Below are positions 16,141 through 22,898 of a stretch of DNA of 37,450 nt, one piece after another. The notes under the pieces are model-generated. The model had not been told where the DNA came from and made no database searches. It saw only the letters and a list, made by a program, of their open reading frames with translations. The stretch is from Solimonas sp040377605 (GTDB lineage Bacteria; Pseudomonadota; Gammaproteobacteria; Nevskiales; Nevskiaceae). The DNA lies in assembly GCA_040377605.1 (NCBI GenBank), contig JBEIOK010000013.1, positions 1-37,450 of the forward strand, written 5' to 3'. The position numbers were made by a program, and so were the translations under genes. The number at the start of each line of letters is the position of its first letter. Positions within the stretch are counted from its first letter, which is position 1.

Positions 16141-17081
16141 GCCGCCTTCCCCAGTTCGTCGCCGGAGGTGAGTTCGACGAAGGTTTCTTCCAGCGTGCGC
16201 GTCTGTGCATAGAGCTCGTAGAGGCCCCAGCTGCGCTCGGCCGCTGCCTTGACGATCGCTTCACGCGGATCGGCGTTGTCCACGCAATCGAACCGGAAGC
16301 GCCCGTCGCCCAGTGCGGTAACGGTCTTGACCCCGTCGATCAGACTCAGCGCCGACAGGTCGGTCGAGGGCCGGCGGAATGCAGCCACGACACTGCCGAA
16401 GATGCCGGCGCGGATCGCATCCAGCGATTCGTTGTAGACCACCTTGCCGCGGGCAATGATCATCACGCGACCGCATACGGCCTGGATCTCCGGCAGGATG
16501 TGGCTCGACAGGATCACCGAATGGTTCTTGCCGAGCTCCGCGATCAGGGAACGGATCTCGCGGATCTGGATCGGGTCCAGGCCCACGGTCGGCTCATCAA
16601 GCACGACCACCGGCGGACGATGGATGATCGCCTGCGCAATGCCGACGCGCTGCTGATACCCCTTCGACAGATTGCCGACCAGGCGCTGACCAACATCGGA
16701 GAGGCCACAGTCCCGCTTCGCGGAGGTCACGGCCTGTGCACGGGCCTTGCCGGCAACGCCATGCAGCCCTGCGCAGTAGCCCAGATATTCGTCGACGGTC
16801 AGCTCGGGATAGACCGGCGGCTGCTCCGGCAGATAGCCGAGGTGCTGCTTGGCGGCCTTGGGCTGCTCGCGCATCGACACGCCGTTGATGCGGATCTCGC
16901 CGTCGCTGGGGGCCAGCGTGCCGGTAAGCATCTTCATCGTCGTCGATTTGCCGGCGCCATTAGGCCCCAGCAGACCGAGAATCTCCCCCTTCCGTAGCGT
17001 CAGGTCGAGACCTGCTACCGCTACGGTCGGTCCATAGCGGCGCGTGAGTCCACGCGCCTCAATCAGGACTTCGTTATCCAT
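16137..17081 (-). CDS. ABC transporter ATP-binding protein (GldA/NatA-like)
   Basis: The ATG at 17081 gives 314 residues. The ATPase has Walker A GPNGAGKST at residues 39-47, the signature LSKGYQQR at 138-145 (the GldA/NatA variant of LSGGQ), Walker B VVVLDEP at 158-164 and a switch-loop SSH. A ~90-residue C-terminal domain follows, as in ABC-2 exporters. An upstream extension to 17327 is open but would overlap lpxL and looks untranslated. A plausible promoter lies about 90 bp upstream. It powers the membrane complex encoded by the next three genes. Confidence 0.95.
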   Translation of the reverse strand: MDNEVLIEARGLTRRYGPTVAVAGLDLTLRKGEILGLLGPNGAGKSTTMKMLTGTLAPSDGEIRINGVSMREQPKAAKQHLGYLPEQPPVYPELTVDEYLGYCAGLHGVAGKARAQAVTSAKRDCGLSDVGQRLVGNLSKGYQQRVGIAQAIIHRPPVVVLDEPTVGLDPIQIREIRSLIAELGKNHSVILSSHILPEIQAVCGRVMIIARGKVVYNESLDAIRAGIFGSVVAAFRRPSTDLSALSLIDGVKTVTALGDGRFRFDCVDNADPREAIVKAAAERSWGLYELYAQTRTLEETFVELTSGDELGKAA

Positions 17082-17170
17082 CTCGCTCTTTTCTGGTTTA
17101 TGGGTAAAGGACGGAAAGCCGCGCGCCCTGTGACCGGGCGCTTCATCGAGGAGTTCCGATAAGGGCGGGA

Positions 17171-17198
17171 TTGTACGGTTCAAGTCCGCACCCGCAAT
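17171..17198 (-). promoter_or_regulatory. Candidate promoter of the ABC cassette operon
   Basis: On the minus strand TTGCGG and TACAAT are separated by 16 bp. The -10 matches the sigma-70 consensus at five of six positions; the -35 is weak. It lies between the lpxL stop and the ATPase start, in the correct direction. Confidence 0.4.
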
Positions 17199-17226
17199 GT
17201 CGTCGCCATGACGGCGATACGTCAGC

Positions 17227-18087
17227 TTAGTAGATGCGTGCCTGGCCCGCCGGGCGCCGACGGAAGCGCTTGTAGCCCCACCAGTACTGCTCGGGACAGT
17301 CGCGCGCGCACCGCTCGAGACCGGCATTCATGCCGGCCACCGAGGTCTCGACGTCAGGGCTGTAGATCTCGGCAGGAGCGGCAAACCAGTGCGCGATGAA
17401 CCCGCGACCCCAAGGCAGCCGCTCGCCGTAGAAGAACACCACCGGCGCCCCGGAGGCCTGCACCAGCTTGGCGACCAGGGTCGGGGTATGCGCCTGGACC
17501 CCGAAAAACGGCGCATAGACCCCGCGTCCTTCGGGGGGGTCCTGATCCGGCATGAAGTACACGGTCTCCTGGCGCGCCAGGATCTTGACCAGGGCGCGGC
17601 CCACCCCGCCCTCGGCGGCCAGCATCTGGCCGCCGAAGCGGCCACGGCCCATCAGGGACAGATCGTTGACGGCCCCGGGCTGCGGCTTGTACAGGCCGGT
17701 GGCCACGTACTGCCGCGAGAACGGGATGGCGCAGGCCTCCCAGTTGCCCTGGTGCAGGGTCAACAAAATCATGCCCTTGCCCTGAGCCAGGGCCTGATCG
17801 ATAACCTCGGCCCCCCGCCATTCCCGGACCATGCCCAGTACGCGCGACTCCCCGCCCAGCCAGATCACCGGCATTTCCAGTACGGTCTTGATCTCGTGGC
17901 ACAGGGAGCGGCGCACCAGACGGCTGCGTTCGCGCCGGGTCTGCTGTGGCAGGCAAACCTCGAGATTGCGGTAGGCGGTGTTACGGCGACCGTTGGGAAC
18001 CAGCCACAGACACCATCCGATGAGGTTGCCGAGGCCGTGCAGAATCACCAGCGGAAAGCGGGCGAGGACATGGAACAATAAGCGCAT
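17227..18087 (-). CDS. LpxL/HtrB-family lipid A acyltransferase
   Basis: The ATG at 18087 gives 286 residues beginning MRLLFHVLARFPLVILHGLG, a membrane anchor typical of late lipid A acyltransferases. The catalytic HX4E motif is HQGNWE (His112, Glu117). Further family segments are RRNTAYRNLEVCLP, the MPDQDPPEGRGVYAPFFG region and RDCPEQYWWGYKRFRRRP near the end. These enzymes add secondary acyl chains (laurate or myristate) to lipid A at the inner membrane. Which chain and position cannot be told. The frame stays open upstream to 18267, across a strong terminator, which I treat as chance. Confidence 0.93.
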   Translation of the reverse strand: MRLLFHVLARFPLVILHGLGNLIGWCLWLVPNGRRNTAYRNLEVCLPQQTRRERSRLVRRSLCHEIKTVLEMPVIWLGGESRVLGMVREWRGAEVIDQALAQGKGMILLTLHQGNWEACAIPFSRQYVATGLYKPQPGAVNDLSLMGRGRFGGQMLAAEGGVGRALVKILARQETVYFMPDQDPPEGRGVYAPFFGVQAHTPTLVAKLVQASGAPVVFFYGERLPWGRGFIAHWFAAPAEIYSPDVETSVAGMNAGLERCARDCPEQYWWGYKRFRRRPAGQARIY

Positions 18088-18120
18088 GGCACCGCATTGT
18101 GACGGGCGAGGCGGGATGCC

Positions 18121-18151
18121 GCAAAAAGAAAACCCGGCGGTAAGGCCGGGT
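18121..18151 (-). terminator. Strong leftward terminator upstream of lpxL
   Basis: On the minus strand ACCCGGC and GCCGGGT form a perfect 7-bp stem with loop CTTACC, followed at once by TTTTCTTTTT. This is a textbook rho-independent terminator, but it lies 33 bp upstream of the lpxL start rather than after a gene. It must end either a small RNA or an attenuated lpxL leader. Confidence 0.75.
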
Positions 18152-18171
18152 CTAAAGGAGGAGGAAAAACC

Positions 18172-18216
18172 ATGTGCCGTCCTGCCCCGGGAACCCGGGC
18201 CACAACGGCCATCTAA
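18172..18216 (+). CDS. Possible 14-residue peptide with strong ribosome binding site
   Basis: An ATG at 18172 opens a 14-codon frame (MCRPAPGTRATTAI) ending at TAA. It is preceded by AAAGGAGGAGG at 18154-18164 with a 7-nt spacer, the strongest Shine-Dalgarno-like site noted in the window. It lies upstream of dtd on the same strand. The same purine-rich bases are the complement of the CU-rich stretch of the leftward candidate RNA, so the apparent ribosome site may be a by-product of that. I see no rightward promoter. Confidence 0.3.
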   Translation: MCRPAPGTRATTAI

Positions 18217-18288
18217 GCTTGCACGGGTGTTTCCGACCCGGCTGTCCGCTGCCGCCGGTCGCGGCATGTAGGAAATCGTCGATATTGA

Positions 18289-18729
18289 ATGATTGGTTTA
18301 TTACAGCGCGTCGCGGAAGCTGCGGTCCGCATTGACGGCGCGGAAGTGGCCCGCATCGGCCCCGGCCTGCTGGTTTTGGTCGGCGTTCGCCCGGATGACG
18401 ATCAGCGCCAGGGCGAGCGGCTCCTGGAGCGGGTGCTGGGCTACCGGGTGTTCGCGGACGCACAGGGGCGCATGAACCGCTCGCTACGCGAGTGTCAGGG
18501 GGGGCTGCTGTTGGTGCCGCAGTTCACCCTGGCGGCCGACACCGCCGCAGGGACTCGTCCTGGATTCTCGACGGCGGCGGCGCCCGGTGTGGCGGAACCG
18601 CTGTTTGCAGCGCTGGTTTCGCGGGCACGCGACCTGCACCCGCAGGTGGCGGCCGGCCGCTTCGGCGCGGACATGCAGGTCAGCCTGATCAATGACGGCC
18701 CGGTCACGTTCTGGCTGGAATCGCGCTAG
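18289..18729 (+). CDS. dtd: D-aminoacyl-tRNA deacylase Dtd
   Basis: Dtd hydrolyses D-amino acids (and glycine) wrongly attached to tRNA. The 146-residue protein starts MIGLLQRVAEAAVRIDG, as is usual, and has the Gly-cisPro motif region NDGPVT at 135-140. The other motif, usually SQFTL, reads PQFTL here (Pro77, Thr80). Length is normal. The Shine-Dalgarno site is weak. The 201-bp upstream gap holds the candidate RNA and small ORF. Confidence 0.95.
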   Translation: MIGLLQRVAEAAVRIDGAEVARIGPGLLVLVGVRPDDDQRQGERLLERVLGYRVFADAQGRMNRSLRECQGGLLLVPQFTLAADTAAGTRPGFSTAAAPGVAEPLFAALVSRARDLHPQVAAGRFGADMQVSLINDGPVTFWLESR

Positions 18730-18812
18730 GCGTGACCCGCCGAATCCGAACGCCGGTTCAAATTTGCCGGGTCGGGGAGTATCCTTTGCGCCCTTTTCGC
18801 CGTGATAGCCGC

Positions 18813-19406
18813 ATGCAAGCCCGCAAGGCCAGCGTAGAGCGCAATACCCGCGAGACGCAGATTCGCGTGGACCTGAACCTCGACGGTTCGGGCGAGTCTC
18901 GCTTCGAGACCGGCATTCCCTTCCTCGATCACATGCTGGATCAGGTGGCCCGTCATGGCCTGATCGATCTGACCGTGATCGCCAACGGCGACCGCCAGAT
19001 CGACGATCACCACACGGTCGAGGATATCGGCATCACCCTGGGCCAGGCCTTTGACAAGGCCATGGGCGACAAGAAGGGGGTCGTGCGTTACGGCCACAGC
19101 TATGTGCCACTGGACGAGGCGCTGTCGCGCGTCGTCGTCGATCTCTCCGGTCGTCCCGGCCTGGAGTACGGCATCGAGTTTCCGCGGGCACGCATCGGCG
19201 AATTCGACGTCGACCTGTTCCGCGAGTTCTTCCAGGGCTTCGTCAATCACGCCAAGCTGACGATGCACATCGACAACCTGCGGGGCCGCAACGCCCATCA
19301 CATCATCGAGACCGTGTTCAAGGCTTTCGGCCGCGCGCTGCGCATGGCCGTCAGCGCGGACCCGCGCATGGGCGATGTCATGCCTTCCACCAAGGGTTCT
19401 CTTTAG
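18813..19406 (+). CDS. hisB: Imidazoleglycerol-phosphate dehydratase HisB
   Basis: The ATG at 18813 gives 197 residues beginning MQARKASVERNTRETQI, the usual stand-alone dehydratase start; the frame is open 27 codons further up but without family similarity. Metal-binding HHTVE (66-70) and HHIIE (162-166) motifs are intact. It performs the sixth step of histidine synthesis. There is no fused phosphatase domain, unlike the E. coli bifunctional HisB, so histidinol-phosphatase must be encoded elsewhere. It heads the his genes in this window; a 105-bp gap with a dyad repeat separates it from hisH. Confidence 0.95.
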   Translation: MQARKASVERNTRETQIRVDLNLDGSGESRFETGIPFLDHMLDQVARHGLIDLTVIANGDRQIDDHHTVEDIGITLGQAFDKAMGDKKGVVRYGHSYVPLDEALSRVVVDLSGRPGLEYGIEFPRARIGEFDVDLFREFFQGFVNHAKLTMHIDNLRGRNAHHIIETVFKAFGRALRMAVSADPRMGDVMPSTKGSL

Positions 19407-19412
19407 GTAAGG

Positions 19413-19505
19413 CGTGATTGGTGATTCGTGACTGGTGATCTGTAGAAGCCAGCACCGCTCGTCGTCGCCGCCTCTTCCAATTCCGAATCACCGATATCAA
19501 TCACG
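19413..19505. repeat. Intergenic dyad repeat between hisB and hisH
   Basis: CGTGATTGGTGATTCG at 19413-19428 is matched in reverse complement by CGAATCACCGATATCAATCACG at 19484-19505, with a 6-base insertion in the second arm. The left arm continues with a further degenerate copy (TGACTGGTGATC), so it also contains short direct GGTGAT repeats. The low-complexity GTGATTGGTGATT style resembles dispersed intergenic repeats seen in some GC-rich gammaproteobacteria. It fills most of the hisB-hisH gap and could fold into a long-looped hairpin in the his transcript. No second copy was noticed in the window. Confidence 0.55.
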
Positions 19506-19511
19506 GCTTCT

Positions 19512-20159
19512 ATGGCAGCCATCGGCGTCATCGACTACGGCATGGGCAATCTGCACTCGCTCGGCAAGGCGCTCGAGCGTGTCTCGGCGTCCAGTCGCGT
19601 GATCATCAGCTACGACCCCGAGGAGCTGCTCAAGTGCGATCGTCTGGTCCTGCCGGGCGTGGGCGGCGTGCGCGAGTGCATGAAGGAGCTCAAGCGTCTC
19701 GAGCTCAACGAGATGGTGGTCGAGGCTGCGCGCAACAAGCCGATGCTCGGCATCTGCCTGGGCATGCAGGTCATGCTGGAGTGGAGCGACGAAAACGGCG
19801 GTGTGCCGGCACTGGGACTGTTCCCGGGCAAGGTCGTCCGCTTTCCCGATCCGCCGCCGGCGGGTACGGCCGGCGATGACGAACGTCTGAAGGTGCCGCA
19901 CATGGGCTGGAACCGGGTGCGCCAGAGCCGTCCGCATGCGTTGTGGGCCGGTGTGCCGGACGAGGCCTGGTTCTACTTTGTGCACAGCTATCACGCACAG
20001 CCGGCCGATGCGACCCAGGTGCTCGGCACCGCGGACTATCCGCAACCGTTTGCCGCAGCGCTGGCCCGGGACAATATCGCGGCGTTCCAGTTTCACCCCG
20101 AGAAATCTCAGAATGTCGGCATGATGCTGCTCGCCAACTTCACCCAGTGGGAGCCCTGA
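19512..20159 (+). CDS. hisH: Imidazole glycerol phosphate synthase glutaminase subunit HisH
   Basis: HisH releases ammonia from glutamine and passes it to HisF. The 215-residue protein has the class I glutaminase triad: nucleophile Cys82 in LGICLGMQ, and His195 and Glu197 in FQFHPEKSQ. It starts MAAIGVIDYGMGNLHSL. The sequence is complete. A 155-bp gap follows before hisA, in which I see no gene and no clear promoter. Confidence 0.96.
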   Translation: MAAIGVIDYGMGNLHSLGKALERVSASSRVIISYDPEELLKCDRLVLPGVGGVRECMKELKRLELNEMVVEAARNKPMLGICLGMQVMLEWSDENGGVPALGLFPGKVVRFPDPPPAGTAGDDERLKVPHMGWNRVRQSRPHALWAGVPDEAWFYFVHSYHAQPADATQVLGTADYPQPFAAALARDNIAAFQFHPEKSQNVGMMLLANFTQWEP

Positions 20160-20314
20160 GCGGGCGCCCCGTGCGGCGCTTGCCAAGGCCCAATGACTGC
20201 GGCACAGTGTTTGCAACGTCAGGATTCCATCATCAAAAGCTGCCGCGCCTCCACGCTTCCGGGTTGTCCTTCTCCGCACCGCTCCCGCAATCCACCTGAC
20301 CCTATTCACGGCTC

Positions 20315-21040
20315 ATGCTGTTGATCCCCGCTATTGATCTCAAGGGTGGCCAGTGCGTACGCCTGCGCCAAGGCCGCATGGACGACGCCACGGTGTTCTC
20401 CGATGCACCTGCGGATGTTGCGCGGCGCTGGGCGGCGGAAGGTGCCGAGCGCCTGCATGTCGTCGACCTCGACGGCGCATTCAAGGGGCAGCCCGTCAAC
20501 CTCAAGCAGGTCGAGGAAATTGTCCGCGCGGTGAATATTCCGGTGCAGATCGGCGGCGGTATCCGCGACGAGGAAACCGTCCAGCGATATCTCGATGTCG
20601 GCGTGCAGTACGTGATCATCGGCACCAAGGCGGTGAATGCCCCGCACTTCCTCCACGATCTGTGCATCGAGTTTCCGACGCACATCATCGTCGGGCTCGA
20701 CGCCAAGGATGGTCGCGTGGCCCTCAATGGCTGGGCCAAGGTCACCGGCCACGACGTGATCGAGACCGCAATCCACTGCGAGCGTGACGGCGTCGAAGCC
20801 ATCATCTACACCGACATCGCCCGTGACGGCATGATGCAGGGATTCAACGCCGAGGCGACGCGCAAGCTGGCCCAGGCGGTGAAGACCCCGGTCATCGCCT
20901 CCGGCGGCGTCAGCAGTCTCGACGACATCCGCCGCCTCAAGGACATTGAGAGCGACGGCGTCAGCGGCGCCATCATTGGTCGTGCGCTGTATGAAGGCGG
21001 CCTCGACTTCAAGGAAGCGGTCAAGCTGGCCAAGGCTTGA
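20315..21040 (+). CDS. hisA: ProFAR isomerase HisA
   Basis: This 241-residue (beta/alpha)8 barrel starts MLLIPAIDLKGGQCVRL, with the catalytic acidic residue Asp8, and has IYTDIARDG (around residues 164-172) carrying the second catalytic aspartate region. Phosphate-binding loops QIGGGIR and SGGVSSLDDI are present. It isomerises ProFAR to PRFAR, the substrate of HisF/HisH. hisF begins 9 bp after its stop. Confidence 0.96.
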   Translation: MLLIPAIDLKGGQCVRLRQGRMDDATVFSDAPADVARRWAAEGAERLHVVDLDGAFKGQPVNLKQVEEIVRAVNIPVQIGGGIRDEETVQRYLDVGVQYVIIGTKAVNAPHFLHDLCIEFPTHIIVGLDAKDGRVALNGWAKVTGHDVIETAIHCERDGVEAIIYTDIARDGMMQGFNAEATRKLAQAVKTPVIASGGVSSLDDIRRLKDIESDGVSGAIIGRALYEGGLDFKEAVKLAKA

Positions 21041-21049
21041 AACAGCGGG

Positions 21050-21895
21050 ATGGCTGATTCGTCGCAGTACGAGCCCTCCATCCGTCGCGCCTCATTACGC
21101 AACACCATCATCGATCCCGCCGTGCTCGCCAAACGCATCATCCCCTGCCTCGACATCGACCGCGGTCGCGTGGTCAAAGGCATCAAGTTCGAAGACGTGC
21201 AGGACGCCGGGGATCCGGTGGAGGTCGCGCGCAAGTACGACGCTCAGGGCGCCGACGAGCTGGTGTTTCTCGACATCACGGCCAGCGTCGACGACCGTCC
21301 GACGCTGTTCCAGACGGTGGAGGCCGTCGCGCGGGAAATCTACATTCCGCTGACCGTCGGTGGTGGGGTCCGCAACTGCGCCGACGTGCGTGCCCTGCTG
21401 TCGGCCGGTGCCGACAAGGTCAGCATCAACACCTCGGCGGTGGAGCGTCCCGACTTCGTCACCGAAGCGGGCGACCGCTACGGCGTGCAGTGCATCGTCG
21501 TGGCGATTGACGCCAAGCGCGTGAACAAGAAGAAGGAGCCGCTGCGCTGGGAGGTTTTCACCCATGGCGGACGCAAGGCGACGGGCTTGGATGCCATCCA
21601 GTGGGCCAAGACCATCGTCGGCAAGGGCGCCGGCGAACTGCTGGTGACCAGCATCGACCGCGATGGCACCAAAGGGGGCTACGACAACGAACTGCTCAGC
21701 GCCATCGCCGATGCGGTGGCGGTGCCGGTCATCGCCTCCGGCGGCGTCGGCACCCTGGAACACCTGTATGACGGCCTGACGGCCGGGCACGCGGATGCCG
21801 TGCTGGCGGCCAGCATTTTCCACCAGGGCACCTACACCGTGCGCCAGGCCAAGGACTACCTTGCCGATAAGGGAGTACGGGTGCGGCGCGGCTGA
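21050..21895 (+). CDS. hisF: Imidazole glycerol phosphate synthase cyclase subunit HisF
   Basis: HisF makes imidazole glycerol phosphate and AICAR from PRFAR and ammonia. The barrel begins LAKRIIPCLDIDRGRVVKG and has Asp11 (family numbering) and the Asp of CIVVAIDAKR. The ATG at 21050 gives 281 residues, with a 24-residue N-terminal extension; the family start corresponds to a GTG at 21122 (257 residues), and neither has a good ribosome site. Relative to common HisF it carries a short basic insertion (RVNKKKEPLRWEVFTHGG). The start is uncertain; the function is not. Confidence 0.94.
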   Translation: MADSSQYEPSIRRASLRNTIIDPAVLAKRIIPCLDIDRGRVVKGIKFEDVQDAGDPVEVARKYDAQGADELVFLDITASVDDRPTLFQTVEAVAREIYIPLTVGGGVRNCADVRALLSAGADKVSINTSAVERPDFVTEAGDRYGVQCIVVAIDAKRVNKKKEPLRWEVFTHGGRKATGLDAIQWAKTIVGKGAGELLVTSIDRDGTKGGYDNELLSAIADAVAVPVIASGGVGTLEHLYDGLTAGHADAVLAASIFHQGTYTVRQAKDYLADKGVRVRRG

Positions 21896-21929
21896 GGGGC
21901 GTACACTGACGCGCGACTGTCACGGACGG

Positions 21930-22265
21930 ATGCCAGACTTGAACGCTGCCGGTGAAGTACTGAGCGCACTGTATGCCACGCTGGAGGCCCGCAAGACGGC
22001 GGCGCCTTCGTCGTCGTATACCGCCAGCCTGTATGCCAAGGGCTTGGATGCAATCTTGAAGAAGGTGGGCGAGGAAGCCGCCGAAACGCTGATTGCCGCC
22101 AAGAACCCGGATGACCAGGCACTGGTCTATGAGCTGGCGGATCTGTGGTTCCACACCCTGGTGCTGATGGCGCATCGCGATCTGCCGCTGGAGCGGCTGA
22201 CCGACGAGTTGGCGCGACGCACCGGGACTTCGGGTCTGGCCGAGAAGGCCGCCCGCAGCACTTAG
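21930..22265 (+). CDS. hisE: Phosphoribosyl-ATP pyrophosphatase HisE
   Basis: This 111-residue stand-alone protein belongs to the MazG-like all-alpha NTP pyrophosphatases: SYTASLYAKGLDAILKK, VGEEAAETLIAAK and the YELADLWFHTLVLM helix carry the acidic Mg-binding residues. It hydrolyses PR-ATP to PR-AMP, the second step of histidine synthesis. The ATG at 21930 starts 34 bp after hisF. HisI, usually fused or adjacent, is absent between hisF and hisE. Confidence 0.95.
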   Translation: MPDLNAAGEVLSALYATLEARKTAAPSSSYTASLYAKGLDAILKKVGEEAAETLIAAKNPDDQALVYELADLWFHTLVLMAHRDLPLERLTDELARRTGTSGLAEKAARST

Positions 22266-22278
22266 CGAGGATTGCGAC

Positions 22279-22500
22279 ATGGGTTCCCTGAGCATTGGTC
22301 ACTGGCTGGTGGTTCTGGTCATCGTGTTGCTGATTTTCGGCACCAAGAAGCTGCGCAATCTTGGCGGCGATCTCGGCGGTGCGATCAAGAACTTCAAGCA
22401 GTCGATGAAAGAAGGCGAGGGCGAGGCCGCCCAGCAGCTGACGGCTGATCAGAAGACCGACGCCGCCAAGCAGCAGGACTCGCACAGCACCAAGGCCTGA
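22279..22500 (+). CDS. tatA: Twin-arginine translocase subunit TatA
   Basis: This 73-residue protein has one N-terminal helix (HWLVVLVIVLLIF), the FGTKKL hinge and an amphipathic helix with LRNLGGDLGGAIKNFK, followed by a charged, disordered tail. TatA polymerises to form the passage for folded proteins. It starts 13 bp after hisE and is followed by tatB and tatC, a common gamma- and betaproteobacterial order. Confidence 0.97.
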   Translation: MGSLSIGHWLVVLVIVLLIFGTKKLRNLGGDLGGAIKNFKQSMKEGEGEAAQQLTADQKTDAAKQQDSHSTKA

Positions 22501-22528
22501 TCGACCGCCCCGCTGCGGTTGCGCCGCC

Positions 22529-22888
22529 ATGTTCGACGTCGGGTTCTCCGAGCTGCTGCTGTGCTTCATCGTGGCCCTGGTGGTGCTGGGGCCGGAGAGG
22601 TTGCCGAAACTGGCCCGCACCGTGGGGCACTGGACCGGGCAGGCACGGGTCTACCTGCGCAACCTGACATCGGAGCTGGATCGCGAATCGCGTCTGGGCG
22701 AGCTTAAGCAGCAGCTGGATGAAGCCAATCAGCTGGTGCGCGACCAGCAACGTGCCGTCCAGAACCTGATGACGAAGGCCACGACCGGTGCCTACGGCAT
22801 CACGCAGGATTTCAAGGATGCGGTCACGCCGCCGCCGTCCTCGGACGATCCGCCGAAAGATCCACCGCCCCCGTCAACGACCGCCTGA
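22529..22888 (+). CDS. tatB: Twin-arginine translocase subunit TatB
   Basis: This 119-residue protein starts MFDVGFSELLLCFIVALVVLGPERLPKLART, the standard TatB membrane helix and hinge with its conserved glutamate and GPERLP. A longer amphipathic helix and a proline-rich tail (PPPSSDDPPKDPPPPS) follow. TatB with TatC forms the signal-peptide receptor complex. tatC starts 10 bp after it. Confidence 0.96.
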   Translation: MFDVGFSELLLCFIVALVVLGPERLPKLARTVGHWTGQARVYLRNLTSELDRESRLGELKQQLDEANQLVRDQQRAVQNLMTKATTGAYGITQDFKDAVTPPPSSDDPPKDPPPPSTTA

Positions 22889-22898
22889 GCGTCTGACG

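Larger units (their letters stand above)
18121..18270 (-). ncRNA. Candidate small RNA or attenuated leader
   Basis: The 201-bp gap between lpxL and dtd ends on the minus strand in a strong terminator, so something is transcribed leftward and stopped there. Just before the terminator is a CU-rich stretch (TTTCCTCCTCCTTT on the minus strand, 18153-18166), able to pair with Shine-Dalgarno sequences as in known anti-SD-bearing small RNAs. Further upstream, GCCGGGTC (plus-strand positions 18235-18242) is exactly complementary over 8 nt to the terminator's 5' arm, so an antiterminator fold is also possible. The 5' end given is approximate; no clear promoter was found. Confidence 0.35.

Noticed and set aside
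17178..17188. GGTTCAAGTCC, resembling a tRNA T-loop
   Set aside because: No matching acceptor stem, anticodon arm or D-arm within tRNA distance; the bases also form part of the candidate promoter region.
18088..18267. 60-codon in-frame upstream extension of the lpxL frame
   Set aside because: It would cross a strong terminator and encode a sequence unlike the LpxL family; the ATG at 18087 gives the expected membrane anchor.
18755..18763. GGTTCAAAT near the hisB start, resembling a tRNA T-loop
   Set aside because: The flanking bases do not pair as a T-stem and no other tRNA arms are present.
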